From assembly GCA_964497095.1 (NCBI GenBank), contig CAZCCL010000014.1:1-36830 (forward strand): a stretch of DNA of 36,830 nucleotides, written 5' to 3'. The notes under the pieces were generated by a model that saw nothing but the letters and a program-made list of their open reading frames with translations, was not told the DNA's origin and searched no databases. Of this stretch, positions 22,754 through 30,185 are shown piece after piece (positions within the stretch are counted from its first letter, which is position 1; the number at the start of each line of letters is the position of its first letter). The translations under genes were made by a program, and so were the position numbers. This DNA comes from CAVPLM01 sp964497095. GTDB taxonomy: Bacteria; Actinomycetota; Thermoleophilia; RBG-16-64-13.

Positions 22754-24400
22754 TCAGCTACTCAGTAGCTCCCGTCCCTGCCGTCTCAGCGCCTCCATCA
22801 ACTGGTCGAGATGGTCGGCCGTGGTGAGGGGGTTGATGATGGTGACGCGGAGCGCGCCCACGCCCTGGGGCTTGGAGGGCACGATGTAGAACTCGCCCGA
22901 CTCGATCAAGCGGCGGCGGAGTTCGAGTTGGAAGGCGCCGAGGCGTTCACTCGAGGCGTCACGGAGGCCGGCAGGTACGTGGCGGAAGACCACGATGTTG
23001 CATTCCGGCACATGTAGGGGGACGAAGTCCTCCGCTGCCGACAGCTTCTCGTAGAATGCGCGGCCAAGGGCGAAGGTCACGTCTACCATGTCGGCGAAGA
23101 GTTGCCGGCCGAACAGCGACCACACACCCCACAGCCCGAACGTCGCCGCTCGCTTGGTGCACTCCACCGTTCGTACACCGCTGTCGTATTCGGCCAGACC
23201 AGGTGCAGCCGGGTCGAACAGATAGGGCGCATCCTGACTGAACGCAGCGAACCTGTGGCGCTTATCTCGGTAGAGCACGAAGGCACAGAGGGCCGGCATG
23301 AAGAGCATCTTATGGGCGTCCCAGACGACGCTGTCGGCTCGCTCCACGCCGCTCAGCAGATGCCTGTGCCGGTCGCTGAGCACGGCCGCGCCGCCGTGGG
23401 CGGCATCGACGTGCAGCCAGAGTCCGTGACTGCGGCAGACATCAGCGATGTCCTCCAGCGGATCGAAGGCCCCGGTGGGCGTGGCGCAGGCGCACGCGAC
23501 AACTGCAACGATTTTGCGATTCTGCGCGCGCAAACGGACCACTTCTTCTTCCAGGCGCTGGGGATCCATGCGTCCCCGCCCATCCAGCCCGATACGCACG
23601 GTCTGTCGGCTGCCCAGACCGAGGATTCCCGCAGCCCGAACCACACTGTAATGGGCGTCCGCATGAGCGAGCACGACGGGCTGCGGTCCGTCGCCTGCCG
23701 GTCCGCGTTCCCAAGAGTCACGGAGTGAGATGTTCCGTGCCGTGAGTAGACCCGTTAGGTTGGCGAGCGATCCACCGTGCGTGACGGCTCCGGCAAAGGT
23801 GTCGGGCTCCCAGCCGATGGCCTCGCCCAATTCCCGAACCATGGCCTGTTCGACAGCCGTCGCCCAGGGGCCCATCTCATAGATGGCCATGCACTGGTTG
23901 GTGACTGAACCGACCGCGTCCAACAGGCCTGCTATCGGCACGGGCGCGGGTACTTGATGACCGATGTAGTGGGGGTCGTGTAGATTCAGTCCCCGTTCGA
24001 GCATGGTACTGACGAGGCGGCCGAAGTGATCGGGGATCGAGACCGGCAGCCCGCAACCGTCCCAACCATCCTGACAAGAGTCATGCAGCCACGCTCTTGC
24101 CTCCTGGATCGCCTCAGATGGCTCGGTCCACGGCAACACAGGACCGTCCGAACGCTGGACTCGCATAAGGTGGGCGGCCAACAGGTCGGCCAGCCGGTGA
24201 CCTGCATCTTCCAGCAGAAGCGGGTCGTAGGCCGCAGCGATACGTTGCCGGGCGGCAGTCAGTTCGTCTGGGTCCGCGGACACAGCCAGAGTCGCCTTCG
24301 ATAGAGTTCGGGCAGCGCGCCGATTCTGGGTCGGGTGTCGGTCGGGCGCACTGGGTCGTCGAGAACTCACTTCCGGATGCGCCGCACCGGCTCGTCCCAA
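22754..24400 (-). CDS. Group II PLP-dependent decarboxylase
   Basis: The open frame gives 548 aa from a TTG at 24400; a GTG at 24370 is equally possible as neither has a good ribosome site. Conserved blocks are VTHGGSLANLTGLLTARN, ADAHYSVVRAAG (His250 stacks on PLP), Asp332 in LHVDAAHGGAA, and the PLP lysine Lys364 in WDAHKM. This is the aromatic-amino-acid / glutamate / diaminobutyrate decarboxylase superfamily, which makes amines from amino acids. The sequence does not distinguish the substrate. It is divergent from the PadR gene, with an inverted repeat between them. Confidence 0.85.
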   Translation of the reverse strand: MGRAGAAHPEVSSRRPSAPDRHPTQNRRAARTLSKATLAVSADPDELTAARQRIAAAYDPLLLEDAGHRLADLLAAHLMRVQRSDGPVLPWTEPSEAIQEARAWLHDSCQDGWDGCGLPVSIPDHFGRLVSTMLERGLNLHDPHYIGHQVPAPVPIAGLLDAVGSVTNQCMAIYEMGPWATAVEQAMVRELGEAIGWEPDTFAGAVTHGGSLANLTGLLTARNISLRDSWERGPAGDGPQPVVLAHADAHYSVVRAAGILGLGSRQTVRIGLDGRGRMDPQRLEEEVVRLRAQNRKIVAVVACACATPTGAFDPLEDIADVCRSHGLWLHVDAAHGGAAVLSDRHRHLLSGVERADSVVWDAHKMLFMPALCAFVLYRDKRHRFAAFSQDAPYLFDPAAPGLAEYDSGVRTVECTKRAATFGLWGVWSLFGRQLFADMVDVTFALGRAFYEKLSAAEDFVPLHVPECNIVVFRHVPAGLRDASSERLGAFQLELRRRLIESGEFYIVPSKPQGVGALRVTIINPLTTADHLDQLMEALRRQGRELLSS

Positions 24401-24420
24401 CAGTAATGAATCTTAGCCTA

Positions 24421-24439
24421 GATTCGTCCGGACGGAATC
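24421..24439. promoter_or_regulatory. Imperfect inverted repeat between decarboxylase and padR
   Basis: GATTCGTCC and GGACGGAATC form nearly complementary arms (one-base bulge) 21 nt upstream of the decarboxylase TTG. It differs from the padR/ABC motif, so if real it is the site of another regulator. Confidence 0.35.
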
Positions 24440-24535
24440 AGACTCACCCGCTGCGGCCCCTCGCCAGGACGGTGTCGACGCACAAAGCGAGCCGACCGTG
24501 CTCATGGCTCCAGTTCATGGCCTGTCGGCGATGAC

Positions 24536-24563
24536 TTGACTATTATTAACTTAGTAGTATTAT
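24536..24563 (+). promoter_or_regulatory. Promoter/operator of the padR operon, twin of the ABC transporter promoter
   Basis: TTGACT (24536-24541) and TATTAT (24558-24563) with a 16-bp spacer lie 117 nt before the padR start. It is identical at 26 of 28 positions to the block upstream of the MacB-type permease (21186-21159, minus strand). Confidence 0.75.
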
Positions 24564-24679
24564 GTGGTTAGCAATTAAGGCGGGCGCCCTGGGTCGAAAG
24601 GTCGGCAAGGGCTCACAACTGAGTACAAATGGCCGCCAGCCGGGGGCCACAGGTCAGGGGAGATCGGAGGCACAACTGC

Positions 24680-25084
24680 ATGGTTCGCACACCATCGACA
24701 CCAGAGTCCGCTGAGGATGCGCCGGAGGTCGTGTCCGCCAGTCTGCGCAAGTTCCAGAAGGAGCTGAGCTCGGGCATCGTGTCGCTCGCTCTGCTGGCGC
24801 TTCTCGCTCACGCGGACAAGCCGCTCTACGGCTATCAGATCGCCAAGGAGCTCGAGGGCTTCGGCGACGGACTGCCGGTCAAGCAGGGGACCCTCTATCC
24901 GGTGCTTCGGTCGCTGGAGGCCGGGGGGCTGCTCACCAGCGAGGTGGAGCCCTCGGTATCGGGTCCGCCTCGTCGCTACTACTCGGTCACCGAAGAGGGC
25001 AGGCAGGCGATAGTCCTGTGGCAGGGATCGTGGATCCGGACCCGTGAATTCATCGACGCCGTTTTGGAGGGGCATCGTGGCTAA
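24680..25084 (+). CDS. PadR-family transcriptional regulator
   Basis: The 134-aa protein starts at the ATG 10 nt after GGAGG; longer frames have no site. After a 25-residue acidic lead it shows the PadR winged helix: SGIVSLALLALLAHADKPLY, GYQIAKELEGFGDGLPVKQG, TLYPVLRSLEAGGLLTSEVE and the wing PPRRYYSVTEEGRQA. The C-terminal dimerisation helix is short, as in subfamily-2 PadR proteins. PadR repressors respond to small molecules and often control neighbouring membrane or transport genes. Its stop overlaps the next gene by 8 nt. The near-identical promoters of padR and of the ABC transporter suggest that it regulates both. Confidence 0.9.
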   Translation: MVRTPSTPESAEDAPEVVSASLRKFQKELSSGIVSLALLALLAHADKPLYGYQIAKELEGFGDGLPVKQGTLYPVLRSLEAGGLLTSEVEPSVSGPPRRYYSVTEEGRQAIVLWQGSWIRTREFIDAVLEGHRG

Positions 25085-26312
25085 GGACATAGAGACATAT
25101 CTGAGGGAGCTCCAGGCCGCCATGGCCGCCTCCGGCGCCGATCCGGCGTTGGTCCAAGACGCCCTCTTCGACGCCGAGGAACACATGCAGGCGGAGATGG
25201 CGGTAGGGGACGTGGTGGGCCGCGGCACTACCGCATATGAGGAGCGATTCGCGACTGTCGTCGAGGGTTACGGGACTCCGGAAGAAGTGGCGGCGGCGTA
25301 TATGGGGACGGCACCGGCCCATGAGGTGGTCGCAGCGTACGAGACTGCGCTCGCGAACGGCGGGGCGGCTTCGGTGGGTGATGCCCAGCCTGCAACCGCG
25401 GCGGTGCCCGTTGTCGGCGGAACCCCGCCGGTTGAGGCGGCGGCTGAAACTGGTGCGGCGTCCACCGCGGCGGCGCCTAGCATAGCGGCCGCGGACGCAA
25501 CTGAGGCCACGGGGCCTGGACCACGGTTCTGTCGCAATTGCGGCCGGGAACTCGATCCTGGCGCCGAGTTCTGCACCGGCTGCGGCACTGCGGTCGGACC
25601 CGCAGCGCCTACCTCGCCTGCCATACCCACGCCGGCCGGTGTCCAAGCCGGAATGGCCGCGGCTGCGGCCGGACCCGCGGCGCCGCCCAGCGTGTGGCAG
25701 CAGATCTTCGGGGTGTTCGCCGACCCGGCAGTGTACAAGGCCTTGGTCTACATGATCCTGTCGCTGGGTACAGGCATCGCCTATTTCACCATCGTGGTCA
25801 CCGGTCTATCGACGGCCGGAGGGATGCTGGTGCTCATCATCGGGATCCCGTTGTTCGTCGCAGTTCTCGGGCTCGTGCGCGCGATGGCGCTGCTCGAGGG
25901 GCGGATCGTGGAAGTGCTGCTGGGGACCCGGATGCCGCGCAGGCTCCGGTCGGACCCGCCGGGCGCCGGATTCCTCCAACGGATGTGGTTCTGGGTCAAA
26001 GACGGCCGGACCTGGGCCTCGGTGGCCTACATGCTTCTCATGCTGCCCCTCGGTACCATCTACTTCACCATTGCCGTGACGGGGCTGGCGGTCGGACTCG
26101 CGCTGATCACGGCGCCGGCGTGGGGTTGGTTCGCCAATGGCACCTTCATCTGGGAAGGCGTCACCTACGACTGGTGGTTCCCGACGTGGGGGATCCCGCT
26201 GGCCGTGATCGGCGGGTTCCTCGCGTTGCTCGCCTTGCTGCACATAGTCCGCTGGATCGGGCGCGGGCACGCCGCCTTCGCGAAGGCCATGCTGGTGCGG
26301 CTGGCCAAATGA
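25077..26312 (+). CDS. HAAS-domain / zinc-ribbon / 'Sensor'-domain membrane protein
   Basis: The 411-aa protein starts at the GTG just after GGAGGGG and overlaps padR by 8 nt. Residues 1-70 (DIETYLRELQAAMAASGADP, AEEHMQAEM, YGTPEEVAAAYMG) are the HAAS/DUF1700 helical domain that regularly partners PadR regulators. Residues 80-150 are an Ala-rich linker. C152, C155, C166 and C169 form a zinc ribbon (FCRNCGRELDPGAEFCTGCG). Residues 205-411 contain two copies of a four-helix-like 'Sensor' region (ALVYMILSLGTGIAYFTIVV and AYMLLMLPLGTIYFTIAVTG), a domain usually attached to histidine kinases. No kinase follows. It probably acts as the membrane sensor that controls PadR. Confidence 0.82.
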   Translation: MAKDIETYLRELQAAMAASGADPALVQDALFDAEEHMQAEMAVGDVVGRGTTAYEERFATVVEGYGTPEEVAAAYMGTAPAHEVVAAYETALANGGAASVGDAQPATAAVPVVGGTPPVEAAAETGAASTAAAPSIAAADATEATGPGPRFCRNCGRELDPGAEFCTGCGTAVGPAAPTSPAIPTPAGVQAGMAAAAAGPAAPPSVWQQIFGVFADPAVYKALVYMILSLGTGIAYFTIVVTGLSTAGGMLVLIIGIPLFVAVLGLVRAMALLEGRIVEVLLGTRMPRRLRSDPPGAGFLQRMWFWVKDGRTWASVAYMLLMLPLGTIYFTIAVTGLAVGLALITAPAWGWFANGTFIWEGVTYDWWFPTWGIPLAVIGGFLALLALLHIVRWIGRGHAAFAKAMLVRLAK

Positions 26313-26466
26313 CGGGGTGACCACTCGGGCGGTTTGGGAGCCAGCCGAGCCGCGGTGGAACGGTTGCGTTCTAGCAAAATCGTGCCATGCTTAGAGTAGA
26401 TGACTTGGGTCTTGGGGTAGGGGCTCCGTGCCCAAGTGGACGACCCAAGGGAAAGGGGAACACGCC

Positions 26467-26664
26467 ATGCTGTGCAGCCTCTCCACGAAACTCGACGAAG
26501 CGGACATGGGCGCGATCACCGCGTTAGAGAAGGAGCTAGGACACCCGCTTCTGGCCTTTTCCTGCCACTCAGTGGCTCCCGCTGCCCTCACTGCGGAACA
26601 ATTGGGGAAGATCCAGGAGCTGGAAACGAAGCTGGACGTCTCCCTGGTGGCCGTAGAGGCCTGA
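26467..26664 (+). CDS. Small conserved-looking protein, 65 aa
   Basis: The protein starts at the ATG 7 nt after AAAGGGG. It has two similar helix-strand halves: DMGAITALEKELGHPLLAFS, and LGKIQELETKLDVSLVAVEA after a Cys-His-containing turn (CHSVAPAALTAEQ). The internal pseudo-repeat suggests a small alpha/beta fold. It converges with the flavodoxin gene. I recognise no named family. Confidence 0.6.
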   Translation: MLCSLSTKLDEADMGAITALEKELGHPLLAFSCHSVAPAALTAEQLGKIQELETKLDVSLVAVEA

Positions 26665-26749
26665 GCAGCGCCCCTTTCGCTTCGATACACGGGCCCTCGG
26701 GCGAGCGGCACTGGGAGTCCCAGCTGCCACTCCGCCCCTCGGGGAGATG

Positions 26750-27196
26750 CTAACCGGCCAGTTTTTCCCCGAAGGTCCGCCCGTAGTCGTGGCAGGCGCG
26801 CATGCCCTCTTGGGTGCCGATCAGGTCTTCCTTGAGATTGAAGCCGCCAAGGCTGAAGGGCTCCATCTGGTAGACATACTCCATGGTGTCGAAGATCAGA
26901 GCCGGCGCGTCGCCGCTGTGGGTGTAGGAACCGAAGGCTCCGCCGAGTTTCCCCTTGAGGCCGGCCTTGTGCGCGATGAAGAGGAAGTTCTTCATGGGAC
27001 CGGCCATATCCCGGTGATAGGTAGGCGAACCGAAGATGTAACCGTCGTAACCTTCCAGATCCTCGGCAGTCTTGAGTTCTGAGGTCTTCTTGGCGACCGC
27101 TTGCAGCCCCGCGAAGCGGACGCCTTCGGCGATGTAATCGGCCATCCTCTGGGTGTGTCCGTTCAGCGATACGTAGGCGATCAGGACCTTCTTCAT
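26750..27196 (-). CDS. Flavodoxin-family protein
   Basis: The 148-aa protein starts at the ATG after GGGAGGAG. Its first strand and FMN phosphate loop are VLIAYVSLNGHTQRMADYI. The second FMN contact loop is IFGSPTYHRDMAGPMKNFL and the third GAFGSYTHSGDAP. The layout is that of flavodoxin domains of the FprA/WrbA kind, so it is an FMN electron carrier or NAD(P)H-dependent reductase. It has no attached metallo-beta-lactamase domain and stands alone. It suits low-redox metabolism together with the ferredoxin nearby. Confidence 0.87.
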   Translation of the reverse strand: MKKVLIAYVSLNGHTQRMADYIAEGVRFAGLQAVAKKTSELKTAEDLEGYDGYIFGSPTYHRDMAGPMKNFLFIAHKAGLKGKLGGAFGSYTHSGDAPALIFDTMEYVYQMEPFSLGGFNLKEDLIGTQEGMRACHDYGRTFGEKLAG

Positions 27197-27528
27197 TTCG
27201 CTCCTCCCTCGAGACTGCGACTGCGGCCGGCCAATGGAGTGCACAGAGAGCACATGGGTCGAAAGTCCTATTCCCCAAAGCGCGCTCTGATTTAACATAG
27301 ACTCGTACCGATGCCCGTCTCGGCATCCCGGCCGATGAGGGTCTGATCGCCCTCGTCCCGGATCTGGCACTGAACGACCCGAACGATCTGGACCCACGTG
27401 ACCACGTGGCCTTGGCTCCGGCAGCCGGCGCCCTTTCGGGCAAAGGTTTCGCTTCCTCCGACAGGGCTCTGGGGGTAGGCCGCTAATCGCCTGCAGACAA
27501 CAGGCCGCCCCTCAGGCCAGTGGGCACG
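27197..27528. other. 332-bp intergenic region, no supported gene
   Basis: This lies between the flavodoxin start and the cooT stop. On the plus strand a 61-codon open stretch (about 27300-27485) has a protein-like composition (DARLGIPADEGLIALVPDLA) but no start codon or ribosome site. It may be a gene remnant. No convincing promoter or terminator was found. Confidence 0.4.
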
Positions 27529-27729
27529 CTAGACCTCGAGACTTTCGAGCCCCAGTCGACTTTCCATGAAATCGATGCTCGTCACGCGGCCTGGCAACTC
27601 TTCCACGTCACCGAGCAGAGACGTCAGGCGCACCTGATCTCCGTCGATGACGACTCGCGTGACGTTCTCCATCAGCAACCTGGCGTCATCATCGTCGGTT
27701 GCGCGGACATATGCTTTGGCCAGACACAT
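27529..27729 (-). CDS. CooT-family nickel-binding protein
   Basis: The 66-aa protein begins MCLAKAYVRA and continues with the small beta-barrel pattern ENVTRVVIDGDQVRLTSLLG and GRVTSIDFMESRLGLE. The invariant second-residue Cys of CooT binds Ni(II) at the dimer interface in Rhodospirillum rubrum, where CooT helps maturation of carbon monoxide dehydrogenase. No CODH gene is in the window, and CooT-like proteins are widespread in anaerobes without it. The start follows GAGG by 5 nt and lies 1 nt after the stop of the upstream helical gene, so the two are coupled. Confidence 0.82.
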   Translation of the reverse strand: MCLAKAYVRATDDDDARLLMENVTRVVIDGDQVRLTSLLGDVEELPGRVTSIDFMESRLGLESLEV

Positions 27730-27730
27730 A

Positions 27731-27937
27731 TCAACCTCGCAGAGTTGCGAGAGCCTCCTTGAGGCTCTCATTCGATTCGTTCAGCAGATCCACCCCACGG
27801 ACCAAGTGGTCGTACACCTCCGTCTTGCCCAGTGCTTGGGCCCGCGTGGCCAGATCCATGATCTCCCCGGCGTGGTCGCCGTTGTGCTTCACAAGGTACT
27901 CGAGCAAGGCTTCGAGTTCCCGCATCTCACCTTCCAT
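27731..27937 (-). CDS. 68-aa helical partner of CooT
   Basis: This small acidic protein (MEGEMRELEALLEYLVKHNG, then DHAGEIMDLATRAQALGK) is predicted to form a helical bundle. Two His residues in KHNGDHAGE could bind metal, which would fit its coupling to cooT. AGGAGAGTGAGG precedes the ATG. It resembles short helical domains attached to metal-homeostasis proteins, but I cannot name the family with confidence. Confidence 0.6.
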   Translation of the reverse strand: MEGEMRELEALLEYLVKHNGDHAGEIMDLATRAQALGKTEVYDHLVRGVDLLNESNESLKEALATLRG

Positions 27938-28099
27938 CTCCTCACTCTCCTGTGGGTAGGATGCCGGAGCTTCCTGCCGGGACAGCATACACCCACGGTG
28001 GCGGCTCTGCCGCCGAAGGCGCCTGGATGGCCCGCCTGCGCGATTGCTGTAGACTTGGTCCGGGTAGAAGCAGAAGAAGACCAATACACGAGCTCGATA

Positions 28100-28255
28100 G
28101 TGGACAACGACAAAGTCAGAGAGATCGAAGAGAAGATCGCCGAGCTCGAACGGCGATGGCCCGCCCATTCCGCCCCTCCCAATCTGTGGCAGGAGCTGGA
28201 AAGACTGGAGAACGAGCTGAAAGAGGCTCAAGAGACTGAGGTCGAAGACACCTGA
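28100..28255 (+). CDS. 51-aa helical protein preceding the ferredoxin
   Basis: The protein starts at a GTG: DNDKVREIEEKIAELERRWP, a loop with Pro/His, then LWQELERLENELKEAQETEV. It is a charged helical hairpin. Its TGA overlaps the ferredoxin ATG by 1 nt, which supports translation. The ribosome site is poor. In the divergent gap (27938-28099) there is a perfect GGCGGC / GCCGCC hairpin at 28000-28014. Confidence 0.55.
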   Translation: MDNDKVREIEEKIAELERRWPAHSAPPNLWQELERLENELKEAQETEVEDT

Positions 28256-28467
28256 TGGCCGGGAAACTGGCTCTGGTCGACTACAGCAAGTGCGACCCCG
28301 AACAATGCGCACAGGGGGTCTGCTCTGCCATGGTCGCATGCCCTCGGAAGCTCCTCGACCAGGAGGCCCCCTACGAAGCGCCTATGACCGATCCCTCTCC
28401 ATGCCGCGGGTGCGGCGACTGTGCCCGGAACTGCCCTCTGAAAGCGATCAAAGTGGTGGACGGCTAG
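28255..28467 (+). CDS. Dicluster ferredoxin, ABCE1-like cysteine spacing in first motif
   Basis: The 70-aa protein has two cysteine sets. C13, C18, C23 and C29 (CDPEQCAQGVCSAMVACP) have wide spacing resembling the N-terminus of the RLI/ABCE1 ATPase. C50, C53, C56 and C60 (CRGCGDCARNCP) form a standard [4Fe-4S] motif. Two [4Fe-4S] clusters are expected, with ligands swapped between sets as in bacterial ferredoxins. It is coupled to the upstream helical gene. An electron-transfer role fits the flavodoxin and CooT genes close by; a free-standing homologue of the ABCE1 iron-sulfur domain is unusual. Confidence 0.8.
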   Translation: MAGKLALVDYSKCDPEQCAQGVCSAMVACPRKLLDQEAPYEAPMTDPSPCRGCGDCARNCPLKAIKVVDG

Positions 28468-28527
28468 ACGTGCTGGGCGTGACGGTCAGGCAGCGGAAAC
28501 GCCTGGTGGAACCCGTCGCCTGCTCGG

Positions 28528-29133
28528 TCAACCCCTGAGCATGGCGAGAGCACACATCATGGCCACGGACCACACGATGTCCGGGGGCAGGTGCTCCTCA
28601 CAGGTCTCGTCGAAAAGCAGATAGCTCCTCGCCGGGAACTCGTCGTCTTCCAGCCAGAGGATGAGGGTGATGGGCACACGGGAGAAAGGAAGCAGCTCCA
28701 CCGCCGCGTCGCCGTAGGCCCGCGGCTCTCCTCCGAACCGGGCGCCTTGTCGGACAAAGCCTTCCGGATCCCCGGAGAAACGGGCCGCGATACCATCCAG
28801 GGGCAAGAGGTGCGAGCCCTTGGTATACATCTGGCCGCTCTTCAATTCCGTGGGCTTGAGCAGACGGCCGGTGGGCGCGACCTTCGCGGCGCCGAGAAGG
28901 TAATGCAGGATGGAGAGCCGAGAGAAATAGGCGGTCTTCGTCAGTATGAACTCCGACTCTGCGCTCGATGCCTTCAGAGTGCGCGTGGCCAGATCCACGA
29001 CGATCGGATGGCCTAGCACCGGAAGCGCGTAGGCTTGCTCTTGCCCGGAGTAGTCGGCCTCGGCGCGCTCGCAGACATCGAGCGGATCACAGGCCGCCAA
29101 GAGGTCCCACGCATGTTCTATGCCCTGTTTCAA
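28528..29133 (-). CDS. DUF3786 protein
   Basis: The 201-aa protein shows the DUF3786 blocks YALPVLGHPIVVDLATRTLK, ILHYLLGAAKVAPTGRLLKP, the run GSHLLPLDGIAARFSGDPEG, ILWLEDDEFPARSYLLFDET and HLPPDIVWSVAMM. The family is found in strict anaerobes, often beside corrinoid or acetyl-CoA-pathway genes, with unknown function. The start is a TTG 4 nt after GAGGAG; an internal start is possible. It converges on the ferredoxin gene and is divergent from the ABC-2 exporter. Confidence 0.8.
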   Translation of the reverse strand: MKQGIEHAWDLLAACDPLDVCERAEADYSGQEQAYALPVLGHPIVVDLATRTLKASSAESEFILTKTAYFSRLSILHYLLGAAKVAPTGRLLKPTELKSGQMYTKGSHLLPLDGIAARFSGDPEGFVRQGARFGGEPRAYGDAAVELLPFSRVPITLILWLEDDEFPARSYLLFDETCEEHLPPDIVWSVAMMCALAMLRG

Positions 29134-29224
29134 GATCTCCTCTCGGTCCCATGGACGTGTTTCCCGTATGGTAGCGCAACCCCGGCCGTGAACTGAGATC
29201 GGGAGTCGCCGGTCTCCGCGCGCC

Positions 29225-29253
29225 TTGTCTGGCAGGGCGGGTCAGTCTATCCT
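29225..29253 (+). promoter_or_regulatory. Candidate promoter of the ABC-2 exporter operon
   Basis: TTGTCT (29225-29230) and TATCCT (29248-29253) are spaced 17 bp apart. The expected start point gives a leader of under 20 nt, which matches the lack of a good ribosome site before the ATG at 29277. Confidence 0.5.
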
Positions 29254-29276
29254 GACCCTCGTCGAGCGTCTGGACT

Positions 29277-30185
29277 ATGAACGATCAAGCCCTACACGTC
29301 GAAGGACTCACCAAGGCGTTCGCGCGCCGAACGGTCGTCGACGACCTGTCGTTCAGCGTCAGGGCCGGCGAGATCTTCGGCTTCCTCGGCCCCAACGGCT
29401 CGGGCAAGACCACCACGATCCGCATGGCTCTGGGGATCATCCGTCCCGACAGCGGCTCGGTCTCGATCCTCGGCTCACGATCCGAGCTCTCGGTGCTTAG
29501 GAGCGTCGGCTACCTGCCTGAGGAAGCCGGACTGCCCCCGAAAGCCCGCGTACTCGATACCATCCGGTACCTCGGCCGTCTGAAAGGCATGTCCCGTGCC
29601 GATGCCGAGTCCCGTGCCAACGAGTTGCTCACCAGGGTGGGCTTGTACGAACACCGCCTCAAGAAGGTCGACACTCTCTCGCAAGGCATGAAGCAGATGA
29701 TCCAGTTCATCGTCGCTGTGGTCCACCGACCGCGGTTCCTCATCCTCGACGAGCCGTTCTCCGGTCTCGATCCGCTTAACGTCCAACTGATGAAGCAGAT
29801 ACTCCTCGAGCATCAGCACGCCGGAGCCACCATCATGTTCAGCACCCACATCATGGCCGACGTCGAGGAGATGTGCGAGCGCATCGTCCTGATCGCCGAA
29901 GGCACCCTGCTCCTGTTCGGCGACCTGGGCGAGATCCGGCGTCAGCGCGGCGTCAAGTCTGTGCAGGTCATGGCCGACGGCATCCCGGACGAGCTGCGGA
30001 GCGATCATCCCAGGGTGCTTCCGGAGAACATCGTCGAGTACCAGATCGGTCAGGAAAGGACCCCGGAGCAGATATTCCAAGCCTACGCTGCTTCTGGGAT
30101 CCGGGTCGACCGTTTCGAACGAGTGTTGCCCTCTCTGAACGACATCTTCATCGAGGAGGTCTCCCGTGCACGGAAGAGCTCCTGA
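29277..30185 (+). CDS. ABC transporter ATPase, NatA/CcmA type
   Basis: The 302-aa ATPase has Walker A GPNGSGKT (38-45), signature LSQGMKQ, Walker B FLILDEPFSGLDP, switch His in MFSTHIMADVEEM, and the C-terminal 80-residue extension (GDLGEIRRQRGVKSVQVMAD) usual in the DUF4162/NatA group. Such ATPases drive ABC-2 exporters for sodium, drugs or peptides. The permease gene overlaps its end by 20 nt. The upstream Shine-Dalgarno is weak; a leaderless or short-leader transcript is possible. Confidence 0.92.
   Translation: MNDQALHVEGLTKAFARRTVVDDLSFSVRAGEIFGFLGPNGSGKTTTIRMALGIIRPDSGSVSILGSRSELSVLRSVGYLPEEAGLPPKARVLDTIRYLGRLKGMSRADAESRANELLTRVGLYEHRLKKVDTLSQGMKQMIQFIVAVVHRPRFLILDEPFSGLDPLNVQLMKQILLEHQHAGATIMFSTHIMADVEEMCERIVLIAEGTLLLFGDLGEIRRQRGVKSVQVMADGIPDELRSDHPRVLPENIVEYQIGQERTPEQIFQAYAASGIRVDRFERVLPSLNDIFIEEVSRARKSS

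Noticed and set aside
27300..27485. 61-codon plus-strand open stretch with protein-like composition
   Set aside because: There is no usable start codon or ribosome site; it may be a gene remnant but could equally be chance.
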